DNA from: an uncultured Alphaproteobacteria bacterium
GTDB lineage: Bacteria; Pseudomonadota; Alphaproteobacteria; Caulobacterales; Aquidulcibacteraceae
NCBI GenBank assembly: GCA_902826335.1
Contig: CADEEL010000013.1
Span: 1 to 64,000 of the forward strand
Direction of reading: 5' to 3'
DNA length: 64,000 nucleotides
Shown: piece by piece, positions 1 through 8,161 of the stretch
Layout of the letters: every line of letters begins with the position of its first letter
Position numbering within the stretch: position 1 is the first letter of the stretch
Translations under genes and position numbers: made by a program
The notes under the pieces: model-generated
The model's input: only the letters and a program-made list of their open reading frames with translations
Told to the model about the DNA's origin: nothing
The model's database searches: none

Positions 1-159
1 GCGCGCCGGACGAAGGCCCTCAGCGGCCGGGAAATCGCGCAGCGCATGATGGGCGCGGTCGGCCCCGCGCGCGGCGATGATCCGATCGGCGTCGCGCTGC
101 ATCGCGACAGCTATGATGCGTGCGAACGCGAAGCGCGGCGGTTATTGGATTCGTCTTGA
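1..159 (+). CDS. C-terminal fragment of an unidentified protein
   Basis: The frame is open from the first base to a TGA at 157-159 and encodes the last 52 residues of a protein whose start lies outside the window. Codon use is strongly GC-biased at the third position, as in the neighbouring genes, so I believe it is coding. The fragment is hydrophilic, rich in Arg and Ala, and ends LLDSS. I recognise no motif and assign no function. Confidence 0.55.
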   Translation, partial: ARRTKALSGREIAQRMMGAVGPARGDDPIGVALHRDSYDACEREARRLLDSS

Positions 160-568
160 AGCGCGCGCTGGCGCCCATCCTCCCCCTTCATGGGGGAGGT
201 GTCGGCGCCCCCGGATTTAATCCGGGGGAGACGACGGAGGGGGTGCATCACCAACCCCCTCCGGTTCGCTGCGCTCACCACCTCCCCCATGAAGGGGGAG
301 GATAAGGGCGTTTGAGGCCCGCGCTTCGACAAGCGCGGCGCGACGATTGTGTTGTCTTTGCAAAGACAAAAGTCTCCACGTCGCGCTGAGCCTGTCGAAG
401 CGCGGGGGCGACGCTGCGCGGTTGCCTATGGCGAAATCTTATTGCATAGAGGCCCCATGCTCAGTCGGATTCAGACGGTTCCGCCATCACGGCGACAGCG
501 ACAGGTTCTGTAAACACCCGCTTGTCCGCGCATGCGCGCGTCCGTCTCATCCGTATAGAGAGCTTTCC
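160..568. other. Gene-free stretch with repeat elements
   Basis: These 409 bases hold no convincing gene. The first half is a complex palindromic repeat (172-310), followed by a perfect hairpin at 319-338 (CCGCGCTT, loop CGAC, AAGCGCGG) and a weaker one at 382-404 (CGCGCT and AGCGCG arms) containing the GCCTGTCGAAGC motif that is common between genes of high-GC alphaproteobacteria. Short open frames here translate the repeat itself. The stretch from 430 to 568 shows nothing beyond a probable ribosome binding site (GAGAGC) for the next gene. Confidence 0.7.
172..310. repeat. Complex intergenic palindromic repeat
   Basis: Outer arms are CGCCCATCCTCCCCCTTCAT at 172-191, continuing with GGGGGAGGTG, and its near-complement at 277-310. 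Inside are two more hairpins: CCCCGGATTTAATCCGGGG near 209-227, and GGAGGGGGT/AACCCCCTCC near 237-262. The whole could fold into a cloverleaf-like structure on either strand. This resembles the mobile, REP-like palindromes scattered between genes in many alphaproteobacteria. Its function is unknown. Confidence 0.75.
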
Positions 569-1195
569 ATGTTTCCCGTCGATCCGGAGCGCTATGCGCT
601 CTATCTGGGCGTGATGGCCGCGATGGCCGCCACGCCCGGCCCCGCCAATCTCTTCGCCATCGCCACAGGCCTCGCGCGCGGTCCGCGCGCCGCTTTGATC
701 GGCGTCGCCGGCATGAATACGGCGATGCTGGTCTGGTATTGCGCCGCGGGGCTTGGGCTCGCGGCGCTGGCCCAAGCGTGGCCGAGCCTTTTCCGCATCG
801 TCGCGCTCGGGGGCGGGCTCTACATCGCCTGGCTGGGCGTGAAGGCGCTGATCGCGGCCGCGCGGGGCGAGGCGAGCCTTGGCGCGGCGCGCGCGGCCAA
901 TCCCAATGCGGCGTTCCGGGATGGCTTCGCGGTGCAGATCGGCAATCCAAAGGCGTTGTTGTTTTTCACGGTCGTTCTGCCGCCTTTCATCGATCCGGCG
1001 CGGCCAATGGCGGGGCAATTGGCGGCGTTCGCGGCGGCGACTCTTGCGCTCGATGGGATCGCCATGTCCGGATACGGATTAATGGGCGGCGCGCTTTCGG
1101 CGCGCATGCAATCTCCAGGATTTCGGCGCGCGTTTGGCGTTGCGGTCGGCCTTATTCTACTTGCCGCGGCGGCGCTTGTCGTAGTGCGCGAATAA
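569..1195 (+). CDS. LysE/RhtB family amino-acid exporter
   Basis: This 208-residue, very hydrophobic protein has the layout of LysE/RhtB transporters, inner-membrane exporters that expel amino acids or small metabolites using the proton gradient. The N-terminal helix carries the family signature (TPGPANLFAIATGLARGPRAA, residues about 22-42), and a central segment has the conserved GNPKALLFFTVVLPPFI. Five or six membrane segments can be seen, and the length fits the usual 200-210 residues. The open frame extends further upstream, but the ATG at 569 is preceded by GAGAGC and gives a normal N-terminus. The substrate cannot be inferred. It stands alone between repeats and usg. Confidence 0.88.
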   Translation: MFPVDPERYALYLGVMAAMAATPGPANLFAIATGLARGPRAALIGVAGMNTAMLVWYCAAGLGLAALAQAWPSLFRIVALGGGLYIAWLGVKALIAAARGEASLGAARAANPNAAFRDGFAVQIGNPKALLFFTVVLPPFIDPARPMAGQLAAFAAATLALDGIAMSGYGLMGGALSARMQSPGFRRAFGVAVGLILLAAAALVVVRE

Positions 1196-1333
1196 TTGGC
1201 AGCGTGCGCACTGTGCTGCCAAGTTGCGCGATTTCATCCACCTGCTGGAGATTCTCATTGCCTGTTAAGCTCTCTGGCCGCAGCCTTCGAAAACCCAATG
1301 CACGCATAAGGCGCGCATGGCTTGGAGACGGTG

Positions 1334-1615
1334 ATGTCGTCCCTGTCGAACAGCGAGGAAGAGTTCGCCCTGCGCCTCAAGGGCTGGCGGCTGACAACGG
1401 CCGAAGTGCTCTATTACATGCCGGATCATCCCGTGCTGCTGCAGAGCTTCCTATGGCAGACGCTCGATCTGGCGCCGGAGTTTCCGCGCCTGCGCCAATT
1501 TCTCGATCACTGGAAGCGGGAGATCGAGGCCGTGATCCACTCGGTGCGCCTGGCCAGCGGGGAGACGCTGGCGCCGGCGCGGGTCTCCAAAGTGGACGCG
1601 CTTTATCACCACTAG
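1334..1615 (+). CDS. usg: Usg-like protein
   Basis: A 93-residue soluble protein matching the Usg family, first noted beside tryptophan genes in alphaproteobacteria and still of unknown function. Family hallmarks visible here are LTTAEVLYYMPDHP (residues about 22-35), SFLWQTLDLAPEFPRLRQFLDHW (about 39-61) and a closing IHSVRLA segment. The ATG at 1334 is chosen because GGAG lies six bases upstream at 1324-1327; TTG 1322 and GTG 1331 are alternatives. No trp genes are nearby, so any link to tryptophan synthesis is not supported by this context. Confidence 0.85.
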   Translation: MSSLSNSEEEFALRLKGWRLTTAEVLYYMPDHPVLLQSFLWQTLDLAPEFPRLRQFLDHWKREIEAVIHSVRLASGETLAPARVSKVDALYHH

Positions 1616-1753
1616 GCCCGCGCCCTTTGCGCCCGATCAAGGACAGGGCCGGCGCGCGCGCCTCAAGTTCAAGGCGATCAAACTTTCGCGAGGTGGTCGC
1701 CTCGGCGGCGCTGAGCGGCTAAGCTGGCGGGGCTTGATCGAATGAGGCCCAGC

Positions 1754-2296
1754 ATGCGTGGACGTGCACATTTTATAGCGGCGGGACTGGCGCTGGCGCT
1801 CGTCTCCGGCTGCGCGACAGCGACGCTTTATCAGCCCAGCGTCACGCCGCACGGCTATGGCTATAGCGAGCAGGCGGTCGAGCAGGATCGCACGCGCATC
1901 AGTTTTCGCGGCAATTCGCTGACCGACCGCGAAACGGTGGAGACGTATCTTCTCTATCGCGCGGCGGAGCTGACGCTGGCGCGTGGCTTCGATCATTTCA
2001 TCCTGGTCGAGCGCGATACAGAGGCGCGCTCACGTTATGAATCGAGCGGGCGCTCCTTTTATCGCTATCCGGGCTTTTATCCGCATTGGACTTATTATTC
2101 GCCGCGCTGGGGCTGGCGGCCCTGGTACGATCCGTTCTTCGACAATCCTGGCTCGTACCGCCAGGTGACGCGCTATGAGGCGACCGCTGAGATCCGCTTC
2201 GGGCGCGGGCCCCGGCCCGACGATCCCAAGGCGTTCGATGCGCGTGACGTGATGCGCAATCTCGAAGGGCGCGTGGCGCGTCCGCCCGCGCAATAG
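1754..2296 (+). CDS. CC0125/CC1285-type lipoprotein
   Basis: A 180-residue envelope lipoprotein. The N-terminus is a short basic stretch, a hydrophobic run and the lipobox LVSGC, after which the mature protein begins CATATLYQP. The conserved block GYSEQAVEQDRTRISFRGNS..DRETVETYLLYRAAELTL is typical of the CC0125/CC1285 family known from Caulobacter. The second half is rich in Tyr and Trp. Function is unknown. The start at 1754 has GAGG six bases upstream, better than the in-frame ATG at 1742. The stop codon forms the first bases of an inverted repeat (2294-2345). Confidence 0.8.
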   Translation: MRGRAHFIAAGLALALVSGCATATLYQPSVTPHGYGYSEQAVEQDRTRISFRGNSLTDRETVETYLLYRAAELTLARGFDHFILVERDTEARSRYESSGRSFYRYPGFYPHWTYYSPRWGWRPWYDPFFDNPGSYRQVTRYEATAEIRFGRGPRPDDPKAFDARDVMRNLEGRVARPPAQ

Positions 2297-2345
2297 ACCC
2301 GCTTCCGATCGGCGTGCGTGACGCCAAGCGGAAACAACGGGTCTA
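2294..2345. repeat. Inverted repeat at the lipoprotein gene end
   Basis: TAGACCCG at 2294-2301 pairs perfectly with CGGGTCTA at 2338-2345. Directly inside, CTTCCG faces CGGAA. The left arm includes the stop codon of the lipoprotein gene. No T-run follows, so it is not a classical intrinsic terminator, but it could act as an mRNA 3'-end structure. Confidence 0.6.
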
Positions 2346-2356
2346 GGCACATGAGT

Positions 2357-2406
2357 GGAGCGGTTCTCATCCGAAAACCGCTTCACATTTTTCGGGAACC
2401 GCTCCG
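2357..2406. repeat. Palindromic element with GGAGCGGTT arms
   Basis: GGAGCGGTT at the left end is the complement of AACCGCTCC at the right end. Within it, CCGAAAA pairs with TTTTCGG, and a second CGGTT/AACCG pair allows alternative folds. The pattern (GCGGTT..CCGAAAACCGCTTCACATTTTTCGGGAACCGC) is of a kind seen between genes across alphaproteobacteria. It lies in the short gap between two converging genes. Confidence 0.65.
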
Positions 2407-2410
2407 GGCC

Positions 2411-3316
2411 TTATGGCCCTTCAATCGTGTGGCCGCGCGCGCGCAAGAGGGCGATGACGCTGTCGTCGCCGATCAGATGCGCCGCGCCGACGGCGATGAA
2501 GATGCGGCCTTCGCCGGCCAGCAGGGTTTCGATCTCGCCGGCCCAGCGCGCATTGCGCTCCGTGATCAAAACGCGGCGCACGTCGGGGCCCGCATCGGCC
2601 ATGGACTCGGAGAGCAGGCGCGCCAGCGTTTGCGTATCGCCGCTGACCCAGGCCGCATCGAGGGCCTGGATGTCGCCCGCGTCGGCTTCGATTTCGTTGA
2701 GCGTGCTGGTCAGGAAGGTTCGTTCAGCGTCCGGCGGCAGGTCGGCGAGGAAACCGATCTGCTGCTCGGCGGTTTCGAAATAACGTCGCGGAATTCCGCG
2801 CCGGTTCGCTTCGGCGTTGAGGATGGTGTCGACTCCAGATTCGGCGGCCTGGCCTTGAGCCTGCACATAGGCGATCGAAAGCTGAACGGCGGCGAACCAG
2901 GGCCGCATCGGTTCGAGGGCCGCCGCGTTGAGGCCAAATCGGCGGGCGGCGCGCTGCAGGCGGGCGCGGTCTTCGGGCGCGAGCTGGGCCGAGAGGGGCG
3001 GGCCTGTCCGGTCAAAGCCGCGCTCGAGGAAGAGCGCGCGGAGACGGTCCTGGGCGGGGCCTTCGGTGTCGGTTTCGAACATGACCCAGTCCGCGCCCGT
3101 GAAGGCGGCGTCGATGCGGTCGGTGCGCCAGTCCAGATCGGGCGGGAGCATATGGACCGTGCCGAACAGCCAGATTTCGCTGTCCTCGTCGGCGAGACGC
3201 CACAGGGCCGGGCCGGACGCGCGGCCCGGTTCGGCGCAGGCGGCCGCGCCGAGGAGGAGCGCCAAGCCAAGGGCCAGGCCTTTGAACCAATGCGCCACCG
3301 GCCTTCGCCTCTTCAT
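2411..3316 (-). CDS. TraB/GumN family protein
   Basis: A 301-residue protein of the TraB/GumN (PrgY-like) family, some members of which are membrane-linked metal-dependent proteases. Most bacterial members are uncharacterised. The N-terminus has a hydrophobic export signal followed by AACAEP, so it may be a lipoprotein. The family's two GxxH motifs are present: FGTVHMLP near residue 50 and VGAAHLIG near the C-terminus. The start is ATG at 3316, with GAGG just upstream. The frame stays open further upstream only because it reads through the antisense strand of the neighbouring tRNA gene. It converges on the lipoprotein gene, separated by two palindromes. Confidence 0.82.
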   Translation of the reverse strand: MKRRRPVAHWFKGLALGLALLLGAAACAEPGRASGPALWRLADEDSEIWLFGTVHMLPPDLDWRTDRIDAAFTGADWVMFETDTEGPAQDRLRALFLERGFDRTGPPLSAQLAPEDRARLQRAARRFGLNAAALEPMRPWFAAVQLSIAYVQAQGQAAESGVDTILNAEANRRGIPRRYFETAEQQIGFLADLPPDAERTFLTSTLNEIEADAGDIQALDAAWVSGDTQTLARLLSESMADAGPDVRRVLITERNARWAGEIETLLAGEGRIFIAVGAAHLIGDDSVIALLRARGHTIEGP

Positions 3317-3378
3317 TGCCTCACCCGCGCCGAGCCGGTAGAGCTTGGCGCCGCCGCGCGGCGCGCTCAAGGGCGTCT

Positions 3379-3455
<77 letters not shown>

Positions 3456-3504
3456 GCGGGGAAGCTGCGCCAACGGCGCAAGCGCAAAAAAGAGAAAGTC
3501 AGTG

Positions 3505-4317
3505 ATGGGACTGAAGTGGAGAAGCGCCGCGGCGCTCGCGGCCTGCGCTGCGCTGCTTTTTTCGGCGCCTGCGTTCGCGCATGGGGTTCCTGACGCGGAA
3601 GCGCAACGACTCGCGACCGGATCCATGCTCGACTATCTCATCTCAGGCGCCGTGCACATGGTCACGGGCTACGATCATTTGCTGTTCCTGTTCGGCGTCA
3701 TGTTCTTTTTGACGCGGCTCACCGAGATCATCAGCTTCATCACCGCCTTTACGATCGGGCACAGCATGACTCTGCTAGGGGCGACGCTGCTCGGCATCAA
3801 TGCAAACTACTATCTGATCGACGCAATCATCGCGATTTCGGTCATCTATAAGGGGTTCGACAATGTCGACGGCTTTCGCAAGGCGTTCGGAATGGCGCCG
3901 CCCAATCTCCTGTTCATGGTGTTCGGCTTCGGACTAATTCATGGTTTTGGCCTATCGGCGCGCCTGCAGCGCCTGCCGCTGCCCGATGAGGGGCTTATCG
4001 AGCGCATCATCTCATTTAATGTCGGGGTTGAGCTTGGGCAGATCGCGGCCTTGATCGCCATGGTCGCTGTGCTTACGGCGATGCGGCGAACGCCGGCATT
4101 TCCGGCGTTTTCTAAAATTGCGAATTACGGCCTGATCGCGGCCGGCGCACTGCTATTTCTCTTTCAGATGCATGGCTGGCTTCATACGCGCCACCCGGAT
4201 GCGTTTGGATTTTCGCTGGACGGCCATTATCATGCCCATCAGACCATGGATGAAGACTTGGCGCGCCAGCGCGATGGCCGGGAGACTCTCATGCCGGCGG
4301 ACGAGTTACAGCCCTAG
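3505..4317 (+). CDS. HupE/UreJ-like membrane protein
   Basis: A 270-residue inner-membrane protein with a cleavable signal (ends APAFAHG) and about six membrane segments. The block GYDHLLFLFGVMFFLTRLTEI and the following FITAFTIGHSMTL are typical of the HupE/UreJ_2 group, thought to be metal (nickel/cobalt) permease-like proteins, though most members are uncharacterised. Conserved His and Asp residues sit within membrane segments (VTGYDH, GHS, GLIHGFG). The tail is His-rich (DGHYHAHQ). ATG at 3505 is chosen; GTG at 3502 is possible. It is followed five bases later by a small secreted protein gene, probably co-transcribed. No urease or hydrogenase genes are in the window. Confidence 0.8.
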   Translation: MGLKWRSAAALAACAALLFSAPAFAHGVPDAEAQRLATGSMLDYLISGAVHMVTGYDHLLFLFGVMFFLTRLTEIISFITAFTIGHSMTLLGATLLGINANYYLIDAIIAISVIYKGFDNVDGFRKAFGMAPPNLLFMVFGFGLIHGFGLSARLQRLPLPDEGLIERIISFNVGVELGQIAALIAMVAVLTAMRRTPAFPAFSKIANYGLIAAGALLFLFQMHGWLHTRHPDAFGFSLDGHYHAHQTMDEDLARQRDGRETLMPADELQP

Positions 4318-4322
4318 GGAGT

Positions 4323-4664
4323 ATGATTGTGAGGCCAATTCTTGTCGCCGTCGCGCTCATGTTCGCATCCACCGCGCCGGCGGGCGCGCATCCCGATCAT
4401 GACATGTATGAGGCGGAGAATCCGCGTGAATTGGCCATGGCGAGCGCCGTCAATATCGTGGCGCGCATGATTGAGCGCGGAGCGATCCCCGCAAGCTGGA
4501 GCGCCATCCATCCCGGGGGCGCCAGCCTGCGGCAGCGCAATGGCGTAAACGAGTGGGTCGTTACATTTCAAAACCCAGCCGTCGCCGATTCGGCGCAGCG
4601 CACGCTTTATGTGATGTTGACGGTAAGCGGCGTCTATATCGCGGCTAATTATTCGGGGAATTGA
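4323..4664 (+). CDS. Small secreted protein paired with HupE-like gene
   Basis: A 113-residue protein with a clear signal peptide ending PAGAHPDHD. The mature part opens with His/Asp residues that could bind metal, followed by one amphipathic helix (ELAMASAVNIVARMIERGAIPASW) and a beta-rich half with EWVVTFQNP and RTLYVMLTVSG. The layout resembles small periplasmic DUF6488-type proteins that I associate with HupE-like genes, but the family call is from memory. GGGAG lies just upstream of the ATG, five bases after the previous gene, so the two are very likely one operon. Confidence 0.65.
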   Translation: MIVRPILVAVALMFASTAPAGAHPDHDMYEAENPRELAMASAVNIVARMIERGAIPASWSAIHPGGASLRQRNGVNEWVVTFQNPAVADSAQRTLYVMLTVSGVYIAANYSGN

Positions 4665-4762
4665 GAAGGGCGGCCGGGCGCGCTGATGTGATCGACTGAG
4701 AGCAATCCGCATAGGCGCCGTCCTTCTTGGCTCGCGCGCCTGGGCGCAAAAGCGGATCGTAT

Positions 4763-6043
4763 ATGAACCCCGCCCTCATTCACGCGGCCATAGCCTTCTG
4801 GCGCACCAAGCGCCTCGCGCGCCGGCTGCGCACGCGGGCGGATGTGCTTGCATGGCGGGCGGCGCGGCTCGACCGGTTTGTGCGGACAGTTATTCCGCAT
4901 GCGCCCTATTATGCGAGCCTTCACGCCACGCGGCTTGAGGATCTGCCAATCATCGACAAAGCGACGCATCTTGCGTGCTTTCACGATTTCAACACACGCG
5001 GCGTTTCGTCTGCCCAAGTGCGCGCGGCGCTGGATGACGGGCGCGAGCGGATCGGCGGCCTGATCATCGGGCAGAGCACGGGCACGAGCGGCAATCGCGG
5101 CGTTTACATCATCAGCGAGGCGGAGCGTTTTACCTGGCTTGGCGTATTATTGGCGAAGGCGCTGCCGGATTTTCCATTCACGCGCCACAAGGTGGCGCTG
5201 GCGCTGCCCGGCGCCAATCAACTCTACGCCTCGGCGAACGAGACCGGGAGATTGTCGCTGCGCTTCTTCGACCTGGGGCGCGGGCTCGAGTCCTGGCGCG
5301 ATGCGCTGGTGAGGTTCCAGCCGGATACGATTGTCGCGCCGCCCAAAGTGCTGCGCGCGCTGGCTGGAACGCCGGGGCTTGGCCCTACGCAGTTATTTTC
5401 CGGAGCGGAGGTCCTCGATCCACTCGATCGCGCGGCCATTGAAGCGGGCTTCGGCGTGCGTGTGCGCGAAATCTATATGGCGACGGAGGGTCTATTCGGC
5501 GTTGGCTGCACGCACGGAACGCTGCATCTGGCGGAGGATGTCGTGGCGTTTGAGTTTGAAGCGGTGGGCGAGGGTCTTGTTTCGCCGCTGATCACGGACT
5601 TCACGCGCACAACGCAGATCATGGCGCGCTATCGCATGAACGACCTCTTGCGTCTTGACGATGCGATGTGCGCGTGCGGCTCGCCCCTGCAAAGCGTGGC
5701 GAGCGTCGTGGGCCGCCAGGACGATGTGTTTCTCATTCCGGACGCGCGCGGCGCATTGGTGATGGTGACTCCCGACGTGTTGCGCAATGCGGTGGTGGAC
5801 AGCGATCGGCGTATTGTCGATTTCCGCATCGTTCAAGTCGAGGCGAGGCGTGTGGTGCTTTCGCTTGCGCGTGACCTACCAGCCGAAGCGGGCGCGTACG
5901 CGGCGGATGCTCTCAAGCGCGCGTTCGCAAAGGCGGGCGCCGGGGAGGTTGAGATCACGCTTCAGGCCGGCATAGAGGCGGTGATGGATCGTAAACTGCG
6001 GCGCGTGCGCCGCGGGTGGGCGCCCGCTACAAATTCAGTCTGA
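4763..6043 (+). CDS. PaaK/F390-synthetase-like adenylate-forming enzyme
   Basis: A 426-residue member of the adenylate-forming superfamily, of the phenylacetate-CoA ligase / F390 synthetase type, which activates a carboxylic acid with ATP. The phosphate-binding loop GQSTGTSGNRG (residues about 102-112) is clear. Further conserved blocks are LFSGAEVLD, YMATEG, and RYRMNDLLRLDD with the adenylate-binding Asp. CACGSPLQSV matches the C-terminal cysteine-rich region of PaaK relatives. The C-terminal lid carries the catalytic Lys region (DRKLRRVRRGW). ATG 4763 gives a normal N-terminus. It ends 17 bases inside the oppositely oriented Rieske gene, so it faces the biosynthetic operon and is probably part of the same pathway, activating an acid for ligation or thioester formation. 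The substrate is unknown. Confidence 0.8.
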   Translation: MNPALIHAAIAFWRTKRLARRLRTRADVLAWRAARLDRFVRTVIPHAPYYASLHATRLEDLPIIDKATHLACFHDFNTRGVSSAQVRAALDDGRERIGGLIIGQSTGTSGNRGVYIISEAERFTWLGVLLAKALPDFPFTRHKVALALPGANQLYASANETGRLSLRFFDLGRGLESWRDALVRFQPDTIVAPPKVLRALAGTPGLGPTQLFSGAEVLDPLDRAAIEAGFGVRVREIYMATEGLFGVGCTHGTLHLAEDVVAFEFEAVGEGLVSPLITDFTRTTQIMARYRMNDLLRLDDAMCACGSPLQSVASVVGRQDDVFLIPDARGALVMVTPDVLRNAVVDSDRRIVDFRIVQVEARRVVLSLARDLPAEAGAYAADALKRAFAKAGAGEVEITLQAGIEAVMDRKLRRVRRGWAPATNSV

Positions 6044-7025
6044 GCGTGCGCTCGCTCTCGGGCGGCGTCTCGCCGGCGATCAAGGCATTTATGGCGGGAT
6101 ACAGCACGTCAAGCGGGCCCAAAGCGTAGCGCGGCGCGCCGAAGGCGGCGATGTCGTCAGTCTGCTTGCGCAGCGCGGCGCGATCCTGCGCCAAGACGGG
6201 GATGTGGAAGGCGCGCAACAGCGCTTCCTTGAGCCAGGCGGGCGCCATGCCGCGCGGCGTGGCGAAATGCGCGAAGGGACGCACGCAGGTTTCGGTTTCG
6301 GGCGTGAAGAACACGGTGATGGCGAGGCGCAGGCCCTTGGGCCCCTCGAATGCGACCTGGCCCGTCGATGGCGGAAAAAAGCGGCCGATGCTGGCGGTGC
6401 GAAGGCCCTCCAGGAGGCGCGGCATGAGGGCCCGCGCGCGGGTGTTTTCCACATAACGGGCTTCCGCAAAAGTCGACCGTACACGGATGGTGACGTCAAC
6501 GGGGCGGCGCATTTCTCGCGCCCGAACGATGCCGGCGTGCAGGAAATGGGGATGGGCTGGATCAAGCAGGTTTTCAATGGCGTCAATGAGGCGCGCGCGC
6601 GAGGGGCGCACAGGCCAAAGGAATGTATCGAAGCCTTCTGCTTCAATCGGAAACGGGAGGCGCGGTTCGTCTTCCGGCGCTGGCGCAAGCGTCGTCCATA
6701 CCAGGCCGGCGCGTACGCGCGTCGGCAAGGCTTGCGCGCCGTGTTTGGCTGGTTGATCAACGCCCGGCGTCAACACGCAGGCGCCGTCGCCAGCAAAGCG
6801 CCAACCATGATAGGGGCACTCGATCGCGCCCGCTTCAACACGCCCACGCGAGAGCGCCATGTTGCGATGAGGGCAGCGATCGATCAGCACGGCGGGGCCG
6901 GCCGCGGATTGGAACACAACGAGCGGCGTATCCATCAGGCGCCGGGCCAATGGTCCGCGCCCAAGCTCTCGCACAGCCGCGACGGGGGCCCATCCGCTGG
7001 CGACGGCGGCGGGATACGCGCTCAC
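6027..7025 (-). CDS. Rieske non-haem iron oxygenase
   Basis: A 332-residue oxygenase with an N-terminal Rieske [2Fe-2S] domain (C51-P-H53 and C70-P-Y-H73-G-W) and a C-terminal mononuclear iron domain with N152-x2-D155-x2-H158-x4-H163. Such proteins hydroxylate or demethylate small molecules using electrons from a separate reductase; no reductase is encoded nearby. The start is GTG at 7025, overlapping the TGA of the gene upstream (GTGA), so translation is coupled. It is the last gene of the operon starting at 12063 and likely performs a late tailoring oxidation. Its final 17 bases overlap the converging adenylating-enzyme gene. Confidence 0.88.
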   Translation of the reverse strand: MSAYPAAVASGWAPVAAVRELGRGPLARRLMDTPLVVFQSAAGPAVLIDRCPHRNMALSRGRVEAGAIECPYHGWRFAGDGACVLTPGVDQPAKHGAQALPTRVRAGLVWTTLAPAPEDEPRLPFPIEAEGFDTFLWPVRPSRARLIDAIENLLDPAHPHFLHAGIVRAREMRRPVDVTIRVRSTFAEARYVENTRARALMPRLLEGLRTASIGRFFPPSTGQVAFEGPKGLRLAITVFFTPETETCVRPFAHFATPRGMAPAWLKEALLRAFHIPVLAQDRAALRKQTDDIAAFGAPRYALGPLDVLYPAINALIAGETPPESERTLRLNL

Positions 7026-8161
7026 AAGCCGCGCTCACGCATGAGTGGGGCGGCGATCTTGTTCAGCGCATGCTCGATCGCGGCGATCAGCGCGCGGCGC
7101 GATCGCGAGAGGTGCGCGACATAATAAGCGGAATATTCCAGCACGGCGCGCGCGCCGCGATTGCGCTTGAACGAGGCCGCGCCCGCGGAGCCGTTGAGCT
7201 TAGCGCCATGTTCGAGTGCGACTTGCGCAAGCAGTGCGCTGGCGATGCGGTAAAGCCCTTCGGCGGCGGGTCGGGCGGTGTCATAGCCCACGATCGGCGT
7301 GGTCAGCACGCCGCCGCGCAGGAAGCAGCCGACAATGCTGACGAGCGCACCATCGGCGTCGCGCAGGCCTCGGTACTGAAAAATTTCCGCGCGGTGGGTC
7401 ATATCAATAAAGGCCGCCGTGAACACTGGATTAAGTCTGGAATAGCGATCCAGATAGAGCATCGCGTAGAGTTCGGCGATCCTTTCAGCGTCTCCCGGGC
7501 GCAATTCATCGAGGCGGTCTATGTGCGCCGCATGCGCGGCGAGCAAGGTGAGATCGCGGCGCGTGTCGCGGCGGGGCGCCCAATCGGCGGCGAGATCGTC
7601 GGTGACGTAGATTTGCCGGCTGGGCAGCAAGCGCCAACCGGCTCGCCTGAACGCCGCGCACAGGTCAGGGTCTGACCAGTCATTGAGCGAGCGAACGGCG
7701 ATGACGTGTTCGGGGAATGTGTGCGTGAGCAGGGCGCCGATCGCGCCGATATCTTCGCCGCGCCATCCGTCATGCAGATTGGTCGAGAGCATCCAATTGC
7801 CCACATGCACAATCTTGTTGATGCGCGCCGCGCGCAGCGCCGCGCCCGCGCCGCTGGCGAGCACGGCGAGCGCCGGCGTCCATCGTCCCGCGTCGACAAG
7901 GCGAAGCTCTTCCTTGGCGTAGAGCGCGTAGGCGGTGTGCGGCAGGCAGACATAGGAATCTCCATATTCGCCGTCATTTATGGTGACGGGGTGGATACGG
8001 TCGTTCGAGGCGAGGCCCATCACACTGGTGCGCAAATTGGAGATCAGAGCCGGCGCGCCATGCGCCGCGAAGGCCTGGAGATAGGCGCGTTCCTTTGCGT
8101 GGGCGGGGTTCCAGCCGCCTGGCGGGCCGATCATTGGATCGAAGAGCGCGGGAGCGGTCAC
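7022..8161 (-). CDS. GNAT-like protein of the biosynthetic operon
   Basis: A 379-residue soluble protein that seems to have two halves. The N-terminal half contains SNLRTSVMGLASND and the unusual INDGEYGDSYVCLPHTAY. The C-terminal half (from about DELRPGDAERIAELY) has the order of a GNAT/FemAB-type acyltransferase fold, including YRGLRDADGALVSIVGCFLRGG, a beta-strand pair on either side of a conserved turn. I infer that it transfers an acyl or aminoacyl group to the pathway intermediate, but no catalytic residue can be named. GTG at 8161 is the start, in a GTGA overlap with the ATP-grasp gene; the longer frame upstream is antisense-like and rejected. Confidence 0.62.
   Translation of the reverse strand: MTAPALFDPMIGPPGGWNPAHAKERAYLQAFAAHGAPALISNLRTSVMGLASNDRIHPVTINDGEYGDSYVCLPHTAYALYAKEELRLVDAGRWTPALAVLASGAGAALRAARINKIVHVGNWMLSTNLHDGWRGEDIGAIGALLTHTFPEHVIAVRSLNDWSDPDLCAAFRRAGWRLLPSRQIYVTDDLAADWAPRRDTRRDLTLLAAHAAHIDRLDELRPGDAERIAELYAMLYLDRYSRLNPVFTAAFIDMTHRAEIFQYRGLRDADGALVSIVGCFLRGGVLTTPIVGYDTARPAAEGLYRIASALLAQVALEHGAKLNGSAGAASFKRNRGARAVLEYSAYYVAHLSRSRRALIAAIEHALNKIAAPLMRERGL

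Noticed and set aside
111-332. Open frame of 73 codons over the intergenic repeat
   Set aside because: It is a translation of the palindrome and its flanks, with no ribosome binding site; a typical false gene on this repeat type.
3464-3490. Terminator after tRNA-Arg
   Set aside because: A GCGCC-AAC-GGCGC stem is present, but an A-run follows it, not a T-run, so it is not a terminator for the + strand.
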